Assembly: GCA_004352715.1 (NCBI GenBank)
Contig: SCFE01000077.1
Location: 118,694 to 155,859, forward strand
Length of the DNA: 37,166 nt
Origin: Hofstenia miamia
Taxonomy: Eukaryota; Xenacoelomorpha; Acoela
Reading direction: 5' to 3'
The notes beneath the pieces were generated by a model. That model was not told the origin of the DNA. It saw only the letters and a list, made by a program, of their open reading frames with translations, and did not search any database. Both the position numbers and the translations under genes were made by a program. Positions 9,359 through 19,912 of the stretch are shown here, piece by piece; position 1 is the first letter of the stretch, and each line of letters begins with the position of its first letter.

Positions 9359-9847
9359 AGTGCTATTATAAAATTGTATTAAGATAAAAAACTGGATAGT
9401 TTATCATGTTGTGCTTACTGACTGCAAGGGTAATCTCTAGCTATCTCCGAGTTTTTAAAAACAGAAAATTTAATAAGGAAAAGTGCACGTGCTAGCCATT
9501 GCAAAGCCCACAGGAAATTTCTATCCAATAACATAATATAGAAAATTGAAGTATTATGGAAGAAAATGTAAATCCATTACAAAAATTCTTAAAATAGTTA
9601 TTCATAACAAGTGTGTATTATCTATATAATTCTGAAGCTAATCTGGATTCACCAATGATACGTATGTATACATGCATACAAATATATATATATATATATA
9701 TATTACATGAAAATGCATCTTAGAGGTCCAAAGTANGGTTGAATGAAGGTAATTCTAACTCATACACATATGACGCATAGCATACAAACTACACGCTACA
9801 TAACTTTTCGAAATGAAAACGGCATCCATGGCAACAGTAAACTTATT
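9357..9847. other. Non-coding, with an (AT)n tract
   Basis: AT-rich DNA with an (AT)n run at 9681-9702 preceded by GTATGTATACATGCATACA. No gene was seen. Confidence 0.5.
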
Positions 9848-9983
9848 TTATGTATAACTGGAAGTTGTAGGTTGAAGCCTTGATGAATTTAGGGTAGTTG
9901 TCGTCGTGTTCATAGTAACACATGTAGTGTCTTGATAGGGCATCTTCGTGTCCCATTTGGGCGCACGTGTTTTTCTAATAGAC
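9848..9983 (-). CDS. Candidate terminal coding exon, possibly a receptor C-terminal tail
   Basis: On the minus strand a strong pyrimidine tract and acceptor (TTTTTTTTAG) precede a 136-base segment with much higher GC than its flanks. Read with one base completing a split codon, it gives SIRKTRAPKWDTKMPYQDTT, then CVTMNTTTTTLNSSRLQP, then TTSSYT and a stop at 9848-9850. The basic start and the Ser/Thr-rich end resemble a GPCR cytoplasmic tail, and the strand and position (downstream of 29255-29453) would allow it to end the receptor gene. Against this, no TM6-TM7 exon was found between them. A second frame (MGHEDALSRHYMCYYEHDD onward) is also open to a nearby stop. The exon call is therefore weak and its gene unknown. 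Confidence 0.25.
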
Positions 9984-12073
9984 CTAAAAAAAATCTATTA
10001 AGAAATTAAGAATATTAATAATCATCCGATAAAGATATTAAACTTAACGTGATCAAAAATTTAATTTTATGTAAGAATTCACTGAAAGTTTAGAATAGAC
10101 AATAATATTTAGAATAAACTTAAATATTTAAAAATACATACATTGTCCAAAATATTTCAAAATTCACTAAGATAGTTTGCAGTGTTTCTCTCAATTAGAT
10201 ATTTTATCGGGTTTCACTGAAATCATATTTTCAAATGGGGATTAATTGTGTATATGTGAAGGCACATACATGGACATATATATATATATATATATATATC
10301 ACAACATTTTAAAGGAATTAAGATGCTCATGAGGTATGCAATGCGTTATGATGTGCTTACTTACTGTCATGTCAGTGCATAAAATTACACAATAATTGAA
10401 TTCCTTCATATGAATGTTCGCACATACAACAAAAATATGCTACACATGTTTAACTACAAAATATTATTAAACCTTATATAATTTCAAAATAAAAATTCAA
10501 TCATCAAAATTGAAAATTCAATTGATTATGATTATTGACAGAATGAATTATGCATGGTGCTATAACATAAAGAAGGTGTTATCAATGTCCGTGAACCTAT
10601 TTAAAGCCATACAAATGCAGGATATAAGTAGTGCGACCTAATGTCAATAAGTTTTACTGTCTAAATAAAACAAAAATTATCCGTTTTGAAATAATAAAGT
10701 CAAAAATTGGTAATTTCTGGAATCAAGTCATGTGTATCCCTTAAATGACCAGCTAGGTTCCATTTACGGCCCCAGTCTATTTTGAATGTGTTAAATTTTC
10801 AATTTTTTTAAAAGAGCTTCTATGTTGAATATAATTTATCATTTCATATTGTAGATTTCAATAACACTATATAATTGTATTACGCATTTCCCTTGCTTTA
10901 TGAAAATACATGTTAAACTTCAGTCTCTTCAAAAGTTTTAAATGCTTTTTAATTTTGCCTACATTTTTTGATTTTACTCAGCAAAAATGTCACTATCTAT
11001 TGAAAGTATAAAAATGATTTCTTTTTTAGAAAAATTCAAATTCTTCATCTAATGATAATGGTTCAGGTATAGAGAATGACATGTTGATGTCCAATCAATC
11101 ACCAAGTGAGGATGATGAGTTTGATAATAACAATTTTTAAAGGTGAATTTTTCTAGCAATAACATGGAAATGATTTCAGCTGATGGAAACATTTACACTT
11201 CAAATTCAGAAGTAGGAGTCTATTTCTTAACATCTTGAATTGTGTTCCTGGACTCACTTCTTCATTAAAAAATGTGAAAACTGAGTTTGATTCATTCAGA
11301 TTGTTTCTATTAAAATAGTTGAGCTGATTTTTCAGCACACCAATAGATATGAATGTTCCATCTCCACAACATAGTAAAATACGTCCCCTCAAGAAATATT
11401 TTTCTTCATTGGAGAGGTTCTGAGTTCTAGAAAAGAGTCAATCAAACATCTTTGGTCAAAAGACACGGCATTTAGGAGGCCAATTTCATTTGATAAAAAA
11501 TTTGACAAGAAAAGAATGCTGATTTGTAACAAATGAACAGATGTCATTCTTGACTCTGCATAAATTACTCTAAAACAATACTACTGCAGTGATATGTAAT
11601 AGATGCATTAAATATTCTACCATTTTTCCTGCATTTTGATTGGGGTCCAAATTGAACCCCAGGTGCACACATATATAACAAAAACATGTTGGCAATTTAA
11701 AAGGGATACAAGTAGTTCTTAGAAATTGGTTCCAATATTTCTAAGAAATACGCCCAATGATAAACCAGTGGCGGCACGCAGATGGCGTAACATGGTGGAA
11801 AAGCCAATGAACGCTGTGCTATTGCAAAAGTCTTACCACAAACATACAGACTTCTGTTTTCAGGGTTACATGTATTAATAGTTTTATATGATGCATAAGC
11901 ATGCTAAAACTAACAAAGTGAAGATTATGAAAATTGTGCGCGGCTTTCCAACTGAGTTTATATGCAACCCAAATGAAAACTGTTTTGCACCCTGTGCAAT
12001 GAATCATTCCGACACGAAGGAAATTTTTTATATAAAGCCTTAGGAACTCGGCAACTCAAAAGCGACATATTGA
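9984..12073. other. AT-rich non-coding stretch
   Basis: It contains an (AT)n tract at 10275-10299. No frame has a recognisable domain; the minus-strand frames at 11153-11392 and 11819-12007 look like chance. Confidence 0.45.
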
Positions 12074-12472
12074 CACGAGTTCACAGCAAAGTTTATCAAG
12101 AGATGTCTTAGAGCCATCATCGGATGCTATGTTCATTACTTACCAGACATCCGACGTATAAAGCTGTCATTGCCAGATGATGGGGGAATTAATAGATCGT
12201 ATCAAAACCTCAGTCAGAAGCGTAAATCTAGAAATGGAATTACCCGGTATTATAGTGGTCTTTTGGAACTAATTGACAAAGTAGATTCCTGCAAATATTC
12301 CATGATCCAAACATACAACAACTTGCATTGCTTTGACTTCAAAACAGATCGATGCGTACTTCGGAATTGTATCCAAACAAGAATCAAACAAAACGATTTG
12401 CTGAGTATAGTCCATTGTACTGTGTCGGACATCAGTTCAGATATATTTGCAAAATTACAATTTTTCAATTGA
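12074..12472 (+). CDS. Uncharacterised 132-codon open frame
   Basis: The plus strand is open from just after a TGA at 12071-12073 to a TGA at 12470-12472, unusually long for such AT-rich DNA. The frame reads TAKFIKRCLRAIIGCYVHY, LPDIRRIKLSLPDDGG, then NLSQKRKSRNGITRYYSG and GLLELIDKVDSCKYSM. An internal Met lies at 12170. I do not recognise a domain. The opposite strand is also open for 72 codons in 12250-12468, which weakens the case. It may be a diverged transposon ORF piece; no splice sites or promoter were identified. Confidence 0.25.
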   Translation, partial: HEFTAKFIKRCLRAIIGCYVHYLPDIRRIKLSLPDDGGINRSYQNLSQKRKSRNGITRYYSGLLELIDKVDSCKYSMIQTYNNLHCFDFKTDRCVLRNCIQTRIKQNDLLSIVHCTVSDISSDIFAKLQFFN

Positions 12473-13967
12473 AAGAAGCTTCTTTCTTCTGAGTAAAATT
12501 TAGGGTGAAAATCGCAATCTTCTGCCTGAAAATTTTGGAAAATACTTTATCTTTTATTTTAATCGCAGAGCTGATAAATCGTTAGTAAAAATCGGAATTT
12601 TTGGGTCAAAATTGGGTTGGCTTAATCAAAAGACTCGTTCCATCCATTTGCTACTACTTTTTTCATTTCAGAAAAAAATATTAATTGAAGAATAGAAAAA
12701 CCTGAACACAAAAGAAGATTCAATAATATGATAAATTTGCTGATTCGTTGGAAGCAATTGCAGAATTTACATTAAAAAGTTTTAAAGCTCACAATTTTTT
12801 TCCGACTAATCCGCATGCACACTACCACTAAAATTTTTCCTTGCATCTGCAACCAAACTTCATCCGCGCTGATAGGGATAATCCATGTCCACACTTGAGT
12901 ATTATTTCTTTCACATTTTGAGAGATTTAGTGATCGCAGTACTTAGTGTTCCTTCATTTTAGTTCCTTAGCAAAATTTTGGCATCTGTTGACTATTCAAA
13001 TGCCATAATTGTGCTACATTTTAAGTGCACTTTTTTTTATGCATTATTGGCCAAGTTACGCGTATTCATAAAATCAATATTTATGTTCATTAGGATATTA
13101 ATGCAAAATTAATGATGTTTATATTGACATAGAGGGATTTAAATAAATTATTCAAGGGAAGAATGATTTTTACAGAATCGACCCTACTTAGCTAGAGCAA
13201 AGAAGAACAAGGAAGCGTAGCGTACCAGTTTACTTGACGTTTTCATGTCAGCTAAAACGTTAAAATGTCTATTATTGCATAAAATTTGTTGCTCTTTTCC
13301 TGTACAATCATACCACTTGCGTTAATAAAGTATGGCTGGTGAGTTAGCAGAGACAAATTATGTTACGTTGACAAAAAAACTTTGCAGTGGTAAGACGCCC
13401 AAGTTTGTAGGTTATTGTGAATTTCTTAAATACTCAACACTAATCTAGACAACCGAAAATTGAAGAAAAGTATTTTTGGGCATTGACCATATAAACTTGA
13501 TTAAAATGGGAGGATTGGGGTTTGCTAAATTGGGCCGAATTGGGTCTAAATCTTCGGCTCATGCCCTTCTCTGATCCATGATTGTAAAGGATTACAGTTG
13601 GTAGTTTTAGTAATTATTGCAGAAAAATTCCGCTGCATTATAAAAAATATGTATATGCATTCTTGTGAAAAACTACTGATAGCAACTAACACTTATTGTT
13701 TAACGGCTGCTATATTTCTAACCAATTAAACAAATTCATTCAGTTTTATCAAAAAATCCTTATAAAAAACTGCAGAAACTCTTCAATTCATTGTTCCTCG
13801 AAAAAATTCTTGATCTTGATAAAAACGTAAAATTCATTATTATTATGTAAAAAATCTAAAAACAAGAATGAGGTTCGTTTATTCACCGTGACCACTCTCC
13901 TGCTAGTGCCCACATCGATGATTTCTAATTTTGAAGGAATCGAATTATGTATGCGTTTAGCTTTTTG
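12473..13967. other. AT-rich non-coding stretch
   Basis: No gene, structured repeat or clear element ends were seen. Confidence 0.45.
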
Positions 13968-14334
13968 GTCTTGACCAGACTTGTCAACGAGCCAAGCTTC
14001 TAATAGTCCGAGCCTAGCCGAGCCAAGCCAAGCCGAGCTTAAGCAGTGTTATGGATATACAACCAGCCCGAAAAGAGCCTTTTTTAAGCAAATTTCACTA
14101 TGCAGATTTTTCTTATTTTTTCATTCAATATGCTTTTCTATAATCTTATTTTAAAATGTTTATTTAATAATAGGAAGAGCTATGTAAAAAATTGAGAGCA
14201 CAATATTTTTCAAAAAATATCGAGCTGAAACGTGCTAAAAAATTTCAGCTGACGAGCCGAACCGAACCGCCAAAATTTAAACGATCCGAGACGAAGCTTA
14301 GAAATTTCAACTCTTTGACAAGTCTGGTCTTGAC
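13968..14334. mobile_element. hAT-type MITE with perfect 8-bp target site duplication
   Basis: The element spans 13976-14326 (351 bp). Its ends are CAGACTTGTCAACGAG and, inverted at the right end, CAGACTTGTCAAAGAG, matching at 15 of 16 positions and starting CAG as hAT ends do. Both sides are flanked by GTCTTGAC (13968-13975 and 14327-14334), a perfect 8-bp duplication, the length hAT transposases make. The interior has no ORF. It carries degenerate GAGCC/GAACC minisatellite units near both ends (14002-14040 and 14251-14270) around an AT-rich core. It is non-autonomous and would have needed a hAT transposase encoded elsewhere. Confidence 0.85.
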
Positions 14335-14817
14335 TTTGCAGTAAACAAAAGTAAACGACTTGTCAGTGTTATTTGAATTCTTTGCAAGGCTTTGCAGTAA
14401 ACAAAAAACATCCGTGAGAACTCTTTGAATAGCAATTTCAAGTTATTCTTCCAAATTTTTCAGTGAGGTTCATCAAAAAAATTCAAAATTTAGAACACTT
14501 TTGTTTCGTTCTGAGCAGTTTATTAGCAATTTCAGAAATGTGATTGGGCGATGGTCAAATTTTTTATTGCTTGCTTAGTGAATGTATTCTTTTATATCTC
14601 CGTGTTTCGTTTTAACCCACCTGCACGTATTTCTTAATTTTTGCTGCTCTAAAAATTGCATACTAGAAGATTTTTAGCATTTGTTGCACCCCATTTCACA
14701 CCAGCAGCTAAATGTACATTTCGCAAATCTGTAGTGAATGAAATCAATTATGCAATGTATGGGTTATTTATTATTTTATGTTTCGTCCAGTACAAAACTC
14801 TACTTACTATTATTAAT
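14335..14817. other. No supported gene
   Basis: AT-rich; the duplicated phrase CTTTGCAGTAAACAAAA occurs at 14334-14350 and 14391-14406 as a short direct repeat. Nothing else is visible. Confidence 0.4.
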
Positions 14818-14940
14818 CAGAGATGGAACTGGGGAAGGGGTCAACTCATGGGGCAGGGTGGGGTGGGGCAGTTTGGGGCGGGTATGGGGTGGGTAAGATT
14901 TTTCTAAAGTGGGTACCCATGGGGCAATATTGGGACAAAA
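14818..14940 (+). repeat. G-rich degenerate array (GGGGCAGGGTGGGG type)
   Basis: The plus strand has many runs of three or more G in about 120 bases (GGGGAAGGGG, GGGGCAGGGTGGGGTGGGG, GGGGCGGG). This is a striking skew in AT-rich DNA and could form G-quadruplexes. The phrase GGGGCAATATTGGGACA near its end resembles GGGGCAATATGGGGGCA at 15485-15503, linking it to the second array. Confidence 0.7.
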
Positions 14941-15446
14941 CACTCTTGAGTTGAGAAAACAACCAAAAAATTGCCAATTATTGAGATTGTAGAAATAATT
15001 TTCTTAAATCAAAGGTATCTGCTGGATATAATTTTGTCACAATTTGAAAAATCAATTACCATGGATTTCTAAATCTTTGTGAAATTTCATTCTATTCAAT
15101 AATACCAAGAAGATCTATTTTATCTGATTTGTCAGCAATAGATTTTGCAATTATACAGGAAATTATGCAATTAACCTTGAATAAATATATTGAATAAAAT
15201 ATTTGCTTTATAGAGTTCAAATTTAATTATATTTTGCCATTACTAATGTTTATAATGTGTATTTTGCCATCACGTTTGCTATTAAATTCTTATTAGTAGA
15301 AATGACATTTCTAAAAATGATTCTGTATCTTCTAGGCAGTAAGGATTCAAAATATTTAGCAGTTGTGGTGTGGTGTAGTGCTATGAAAGTTTCAATAGAT
15401 TAGATATGGAGTAATAATATATCGCAAATAGTATTGGAGTAGAAAT
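14941..15446. other. AT-rich spacer between two G-rich arrays
   Basis: No gene. The spacer is bracketed by same-strand G-rich arrays that share a phrase, so it could be the inside of one element. Confidence 0.35.
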
Positions 15447-15578
15447 TTTTGGGTGGGGCAATTTCGGGCGGGAGAAAATAAAGCGGGGCAATATGGGGGC
15501 AGGACACAAAGTCTGTGGGGCGGGGCAGGGCAAGACAGGGCGGGCAGGGCAGGGCAAGGCAGGGCGAGGCAAGTCACA
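15447..15578 (+). repeat. Second G-rich array (GGGCA units) running into an assembly gap
   Basis: It begins GGGTGGGGCAATTTCGGGC and becomes a GGGCAGGGCA/GGGCGA tandem, breaking off at the N-gap, so the array is probably longer than shown. Open frames here on both strands are a by-product of the repeat. Confidence 0.75.
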
Positions 15579-15802
15579 NNNNNNNNNNNNNNNNNNNNNN
15601 NNNNNNNNNNNNNNNNNNNNNNNNNNNNNNNNNNNNNNNNNNNNNNNNNNNNNNNNNNNNNNNNNNNNNNNNNNNNNNNNNNNNNNNNNNNNNNNNNNNN
15701 NNNNNNNNNNNNNNNNNNNNNNNNNNNNNNNNNNNNNNNNNNNNNNNNNNNNNNNNNNNNNNNNNNNNNNNNNNNNNNNNNNNNNNNNNNNNNNNNNNNN
15801 NN
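15579..15802. other. Assembly gap (224 N)
   Basis: Run of N directly after the GGGCA array; the repeat is the likely cause. Confidence 0.95.
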
Positions 15803-16540
15803 TCGAAGATCGCAGCTGTAACTTGTGGTTATTTCGCCGTTCTAAAATGCGAATGTTTAAGCTATAGATAAGGCAACCAAAATATGAGCTATAAAATCTA
15901 AAATGTAACCCAATGATCTTAAAAAGTGCATTTATTTAGCAAATACGTAAAATTTCAAATATAAAGCTAAAAACTGATGTGATTAATGAACAATGAATAA
16001 TTTTTGTGTTCTCAGTACAAAATTACCAATATTTGGATAGAGGTTTATCAAAAAGCTGAAGCAGTTTTCTACTGAAACAGATGTTGGATTTCATTTCTTC
16101 AACTGTTCATAAATGTGTCGAAAAAACTCTTCAAGGACATAAATATAATAATTTAATAAAAATTCTTATTCAGATCAGCATAAAGCTCTCCGAGGAAGAT
16201 AATACCCACCACAATTTGCGAATTTCTTTTAAAAAATTATTTTGCGTTATTCTAAATATTGTGTGAATTTGATTCTTTGTTGAATTTGTCCAGAGTTGGT
16301 TTTTAAAAAAATGGCAAATATGAATTTAAAAATACATGCAAGAATTGGGCCAAGCGTAAATTAGTTGTGTTTGAATCTGTTTTTGGTAAACTATTCTACC
16401 AATTTTTGATTTATTTTTAGAGGTTAACAATTAATGTTAGGTGCTTTTAGATTTTGCCGCACAGACTTTTTCAACGTATTAAATTAAATGTGTGTTTATA
16501 GTGATTGCATGTTAGATAATCTTTTTATAGGTAAGATAAA
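15803..16540. other. AT-rich non-coding stretch
   Basis: No supported gene. A 61-codon frame at 16081-16266 has no motif. Confidence 0.4.
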
Positions 16541-16753
16541 TACGCGGGTGTTCCAAAAGATTGAACCCCTATGATATTGACTCCATTATTGCGCGTATGA
16601 AGGCCTCCATGTAAACAAGGATTTGTAAGACCAAATTCTAAGTTTTACAGCTTATTATAAATTTATAGAACCTTTATTATAAACTGCTTTATAGTAAATT
16701 TTAAAAAATATCAATAAAATGCTGGTGGGTCAATCTTTCGGAACACCCATGTA
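16541..16753. mobile_element. Tc1/mariner-type MITE with TA target duplication
   Basis: The element spans 16543-16751 (209 bp) between TA dinucleotides at 16541-16542 and 16752-16753. The left end reads CGCGGGTGTTCCAAAAGATT and the inverted right end CATGGGTGTTCCGAAAGATT; they match at 17 of 20 positions and similarity continues for a few more bases. There is no ORF. GTGTTCC-type ends with a TA target are usual for mariner-like elements. It does not share ends that I can see with the transposase relic at 18947-19912. Confidence 0.75.
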
Positions 16754-18578
16754 ATTATAAATTATAATCCAAACATGAACTCCTAATATCGAATTCCCGA
16801 AATATTCTGTAAAAACTTGCAATTGAAAAACTGCTAGATTTTGAATAGATGCTATTACAGAAAATTTTTATGAAAACTAAAATTTAAATTTTGTTACAAC
16901 ATTACCATGAGTTATATTTCTACATAGATTAATTTTAGAAAATGTCTTTAAATCATACTCAGGGGATATGATGGAGTTCCCCACTGTCAGACTGTAAAAG
17001 TTTATTTTAAATGGCTGTATTTAAAAATGATCGGTGGCGAAATGCACTTCTTAGGGTCCCCTATCAGAAAATCGTACATCCTCCTCTGACTATACTATTT
17101 GTGTATGTCATATGAAATATTACAAAGAGAACTCAAATTGTTTTAAACAGTAAATTTATAAGTCCAAAGCATCTTACCCCTACCAATGGACTCCTACACA
17201 AATACTATACAAACTCATAAGTTAACTCATAATTAAGTAATTATTGTTGGTTACATTTTCATTACCATTTTATCAGATATGTAATGTAAATAGGTTTCCA
17301 CATTTCCTTAGCCTTTATCCGCATTCGACCCAAACAATTTTAGTCTGATAATATACATGAAAATTATTTAAAATGCGTTGTTTTGCAAGATTCCGTAAAA
17401 ATGGTAGCCTACCCTTTAGCCCAACGCTCATTTATTTTAATGCCCTCCCACAGTGCGCATAAATATTTTCTTAGGCCCGCTCAGCTCAGCATGGACCGGA
17501 TCGATGCACAGCCTTTGTTCGCTAGCTTCCACTTTGTGATATTTAGTATTAATTTGAGGGATTTATAGTAGGGAGGGGTGCTATTTAGAAAATATGCATG
17601 TCGACCTCTCTGAATTTATGTAGTTGATCATGAAATGCAAGGAAAAATGCAATTTTCAAAGTTGAAGTTGTATAGCTCCCTTATGCATGCATTATTTGTT
17701 TCAAAATATCAAAAGCATATGCAATTCTTTACAACACATAAAAACAATAAAATTATGAATAATTCATTAATAGAAGATAATAAATTCAGATAATTGTCTA
17801 GAATTAAGTAATTTTGTTTTACCTGAACGTACCAGATGCACAATAATTACAAAACAAATATTTCAGACTATTGCAATTGTGAGTTTTTAATATGATTGTT
17901 ATTGTAAAATCTGCAACCTAGCAATGAATGACCACAAATATATTTAAGTCTAGCAATAGTTTATTTTGCAGTTTGTAATAAGTTATATGCAAGGAACATA
18001 TTTACAAAGAAAACATTTTAAATTCCTTCAACGGATTGCAATATTTCAATGTTCTTGATGTTCATTCACATAAAATCTATCAGAAATTCAATATTTGATG
18101 AAAATGACCAGGTACCAACAGGTGTACGATCTGAACCTTATAAGTCAAATCTTTGACAAGAATTGTTCCTACTGATGATTTTTTCAATTGCAACTTTGCT
18201 ATCTCATCTTTTAATTGCAATTGCATTCAATTTGTTTACCCAAACATTCAATGTTTCATAGTTTTTTGCACTTCATTCCCATCTAAATTGCCTTTGTTCT
18301 AGTTTTTGATAAAACAATTTTCCTTCAACATTTCAAGTGTTCCATCACTAATTTTGAAACACCTTGATGCTTCTATTATACTTTTCAATTTAGTATTTGA
18401 CCTATGCTTGATTAAGTCTTTAACTATTCCAATCGGCATATTTTCTGCTAACCACGACTTGAATGAAGGCAAAGAGAAGATTTAAGTATAGCTTACAATT
18501 TTTGAAAATGAAGACATTTGAGTATTTTTGGTTTCAGGAAGTAATATTTTAATATTTTACCTGTAAAAGTTTACGAGT
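16754..18578. other. AT-rich non-coding stretch
   Basis: No supported gene. A GC-richer patch at 17390-17530 has an open plus-strand frame without a recognisable motif. The phrase around 17030-17060 (GGTGGCGAAATGCACTTCTT) has a loose match at 27238-27258, possibly a very old dispersed repeat. Confidence 0.4.
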
Positions 18579-18800
18579 TTTATATATATATATATATATA
18601 TATANNNNNNNNNNNNNNNNNNNNNNNNNNNNNNNNNNNNNNNNNNNNNNNNNNNNNNNNNNNNNNNNNNNNNNNNNNNNNNNNNNNNNNNNNNNNNNNN
18701 NNNNNNNNNNNNNNNNNNNNNNNNNNNNNNNNNNNNNNNNNNNNNNNNNNNNNNNNNNNNNNNNNNNNNNNNNNNNNNNNNNNNNNATATATATATATTG
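18579..18800. repeat. (AT)n microsatellite split by a 182-N gap
   Basis: AT repeats at 18582-18604 and 18787-18799 border the N run 18605-18786. Confidence 0.9.
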
Positions 18801-18946
18801 CCCTAGTTTTGAAAGGCTTTTAGGAAAATTAAGACAATAGTCTCTTAATTTTTTATTTTTATTTGAATCAGAATACATTGCTATTTGTATGATTAATTTT
18901 TGAAGATTGTATCAGGAAGATGGTGGCCATCTGAAGTGATGCTTTG

Positions 18947-19912
18947 TTAAAGGTGACTTCTGAAGTTTTGCGCTGCTCTCTGGCACATTTCAAGGGGTAT
19001 TTCACCGATTTCCTCCCGAGCTCGCATTTTCAATTCATCCAAATGTAGACGAGTTCTGAACACTTTCTCCTTCAGATATCCCCACAGAAAGTAGTCCCAA
19101 ATGCTTAGATCAGGCGAATGTGAGGGCCAGCCGATATCACCCCTCAGAGAGACGATGCGAACTGGAAACATCTGTCGCAGTTTGACCAATGTAACCTGAA
19201 CAGTATGAGCTGTTGCTCCATCTTCGTCTCCTCACTCAATTCTTCCCATTTCGGTTCGAAAAAATTTTCCAACATTGCAAGATAACATTGAGAGTTGACA
19301 GTGACAGACCTTCCATTTTCTTCGAAGAAATAAGGTCTAATTATCACAAATTTGGACACTCCTCACCAAACCGTAACGCTAAGGGAATGAAGAGGTCTCC
19401 GGTGATGTTCTCTTGGATTGCTTTCCGCCCAATAAGGAAACTTTTGCTGAAAAAAGTTGACTGTTCGGATATTCTGTTCAACATTTCTTCGCAGCAATTC
19501 TTGCGCAATTCAAAGTCAATGGGGTTTAATTCTTGAATAATCATTATTTTGTATGGATGGAACGAAAACTCTTTATGCAATATCGGCCTTAAAAATCTAT
19601 CAGACATGGACAATGCAAGTGAATGCCTCCGGGCAGAGCGTCTTGATGAATTTTCGACAGCTGCTCTAACTATGGCCAGATTGTCTGGTGTTTTACAGTT
19701 CTTGGTCTTCCAACACTACTAAGTCTTCTTGTGGAACCAGTTTTTTTCTAATGCTTTAACCCAACGTCTGATTGCCTTGCGATCAGGAATGGGACCGTGA
19801 CGTGGAATGTTGAAGTGCAAGCGGAAAGCGCGCTGGGTAGCAATGACAGAACGTTTATTTTCAAAAAACGTGCGCACTGCAAAACCGCGATGTTCACCCG
19901 ACCAAGACATGG
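18947..19912 (-). pseudogene. Broken mariner-family transposase (IS630-Tc1-mariner, DD41D spacing)
   Basis: The minus strand from the ATG at 19910-19912 to a stop at 18947-18949 carries a whole transposase in pieces. The N-terminal helix-turn-helix region reads MSWSGEHRGFAVRTFFENK, then RAFRLHFNIPRHGPIPDRKA. The middle has LHKEFSFHPYKIMIIQEL and RKNCCEEMLNRISEQSTFF. The region where the first catalytic Asp should lie (usually FSDEAHF) is scrambled to FFSKSFL. Later come PYFFEENGRSVTVNSQ and AMLENFFEPKWEEL, then after a shift DGATAHT with the second Asp, and the end has SPDLSIWDYFLWGYLKEKVF with the third. Between the second and third Asp there are 41 residues, a spacing I associate with the DD41D group. 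Several frameshifts and the lost catalytic box make it inactive. Terminal inverted repeats were not identified. Confidence 0.85.

Noticed and set aside
15381-15871. Overlapping Gly/Arg- and Pro/Ala-rich frames on both strands
   Set aside because: They come from translating the GGGCA repeat and the N-gap, not from genes.
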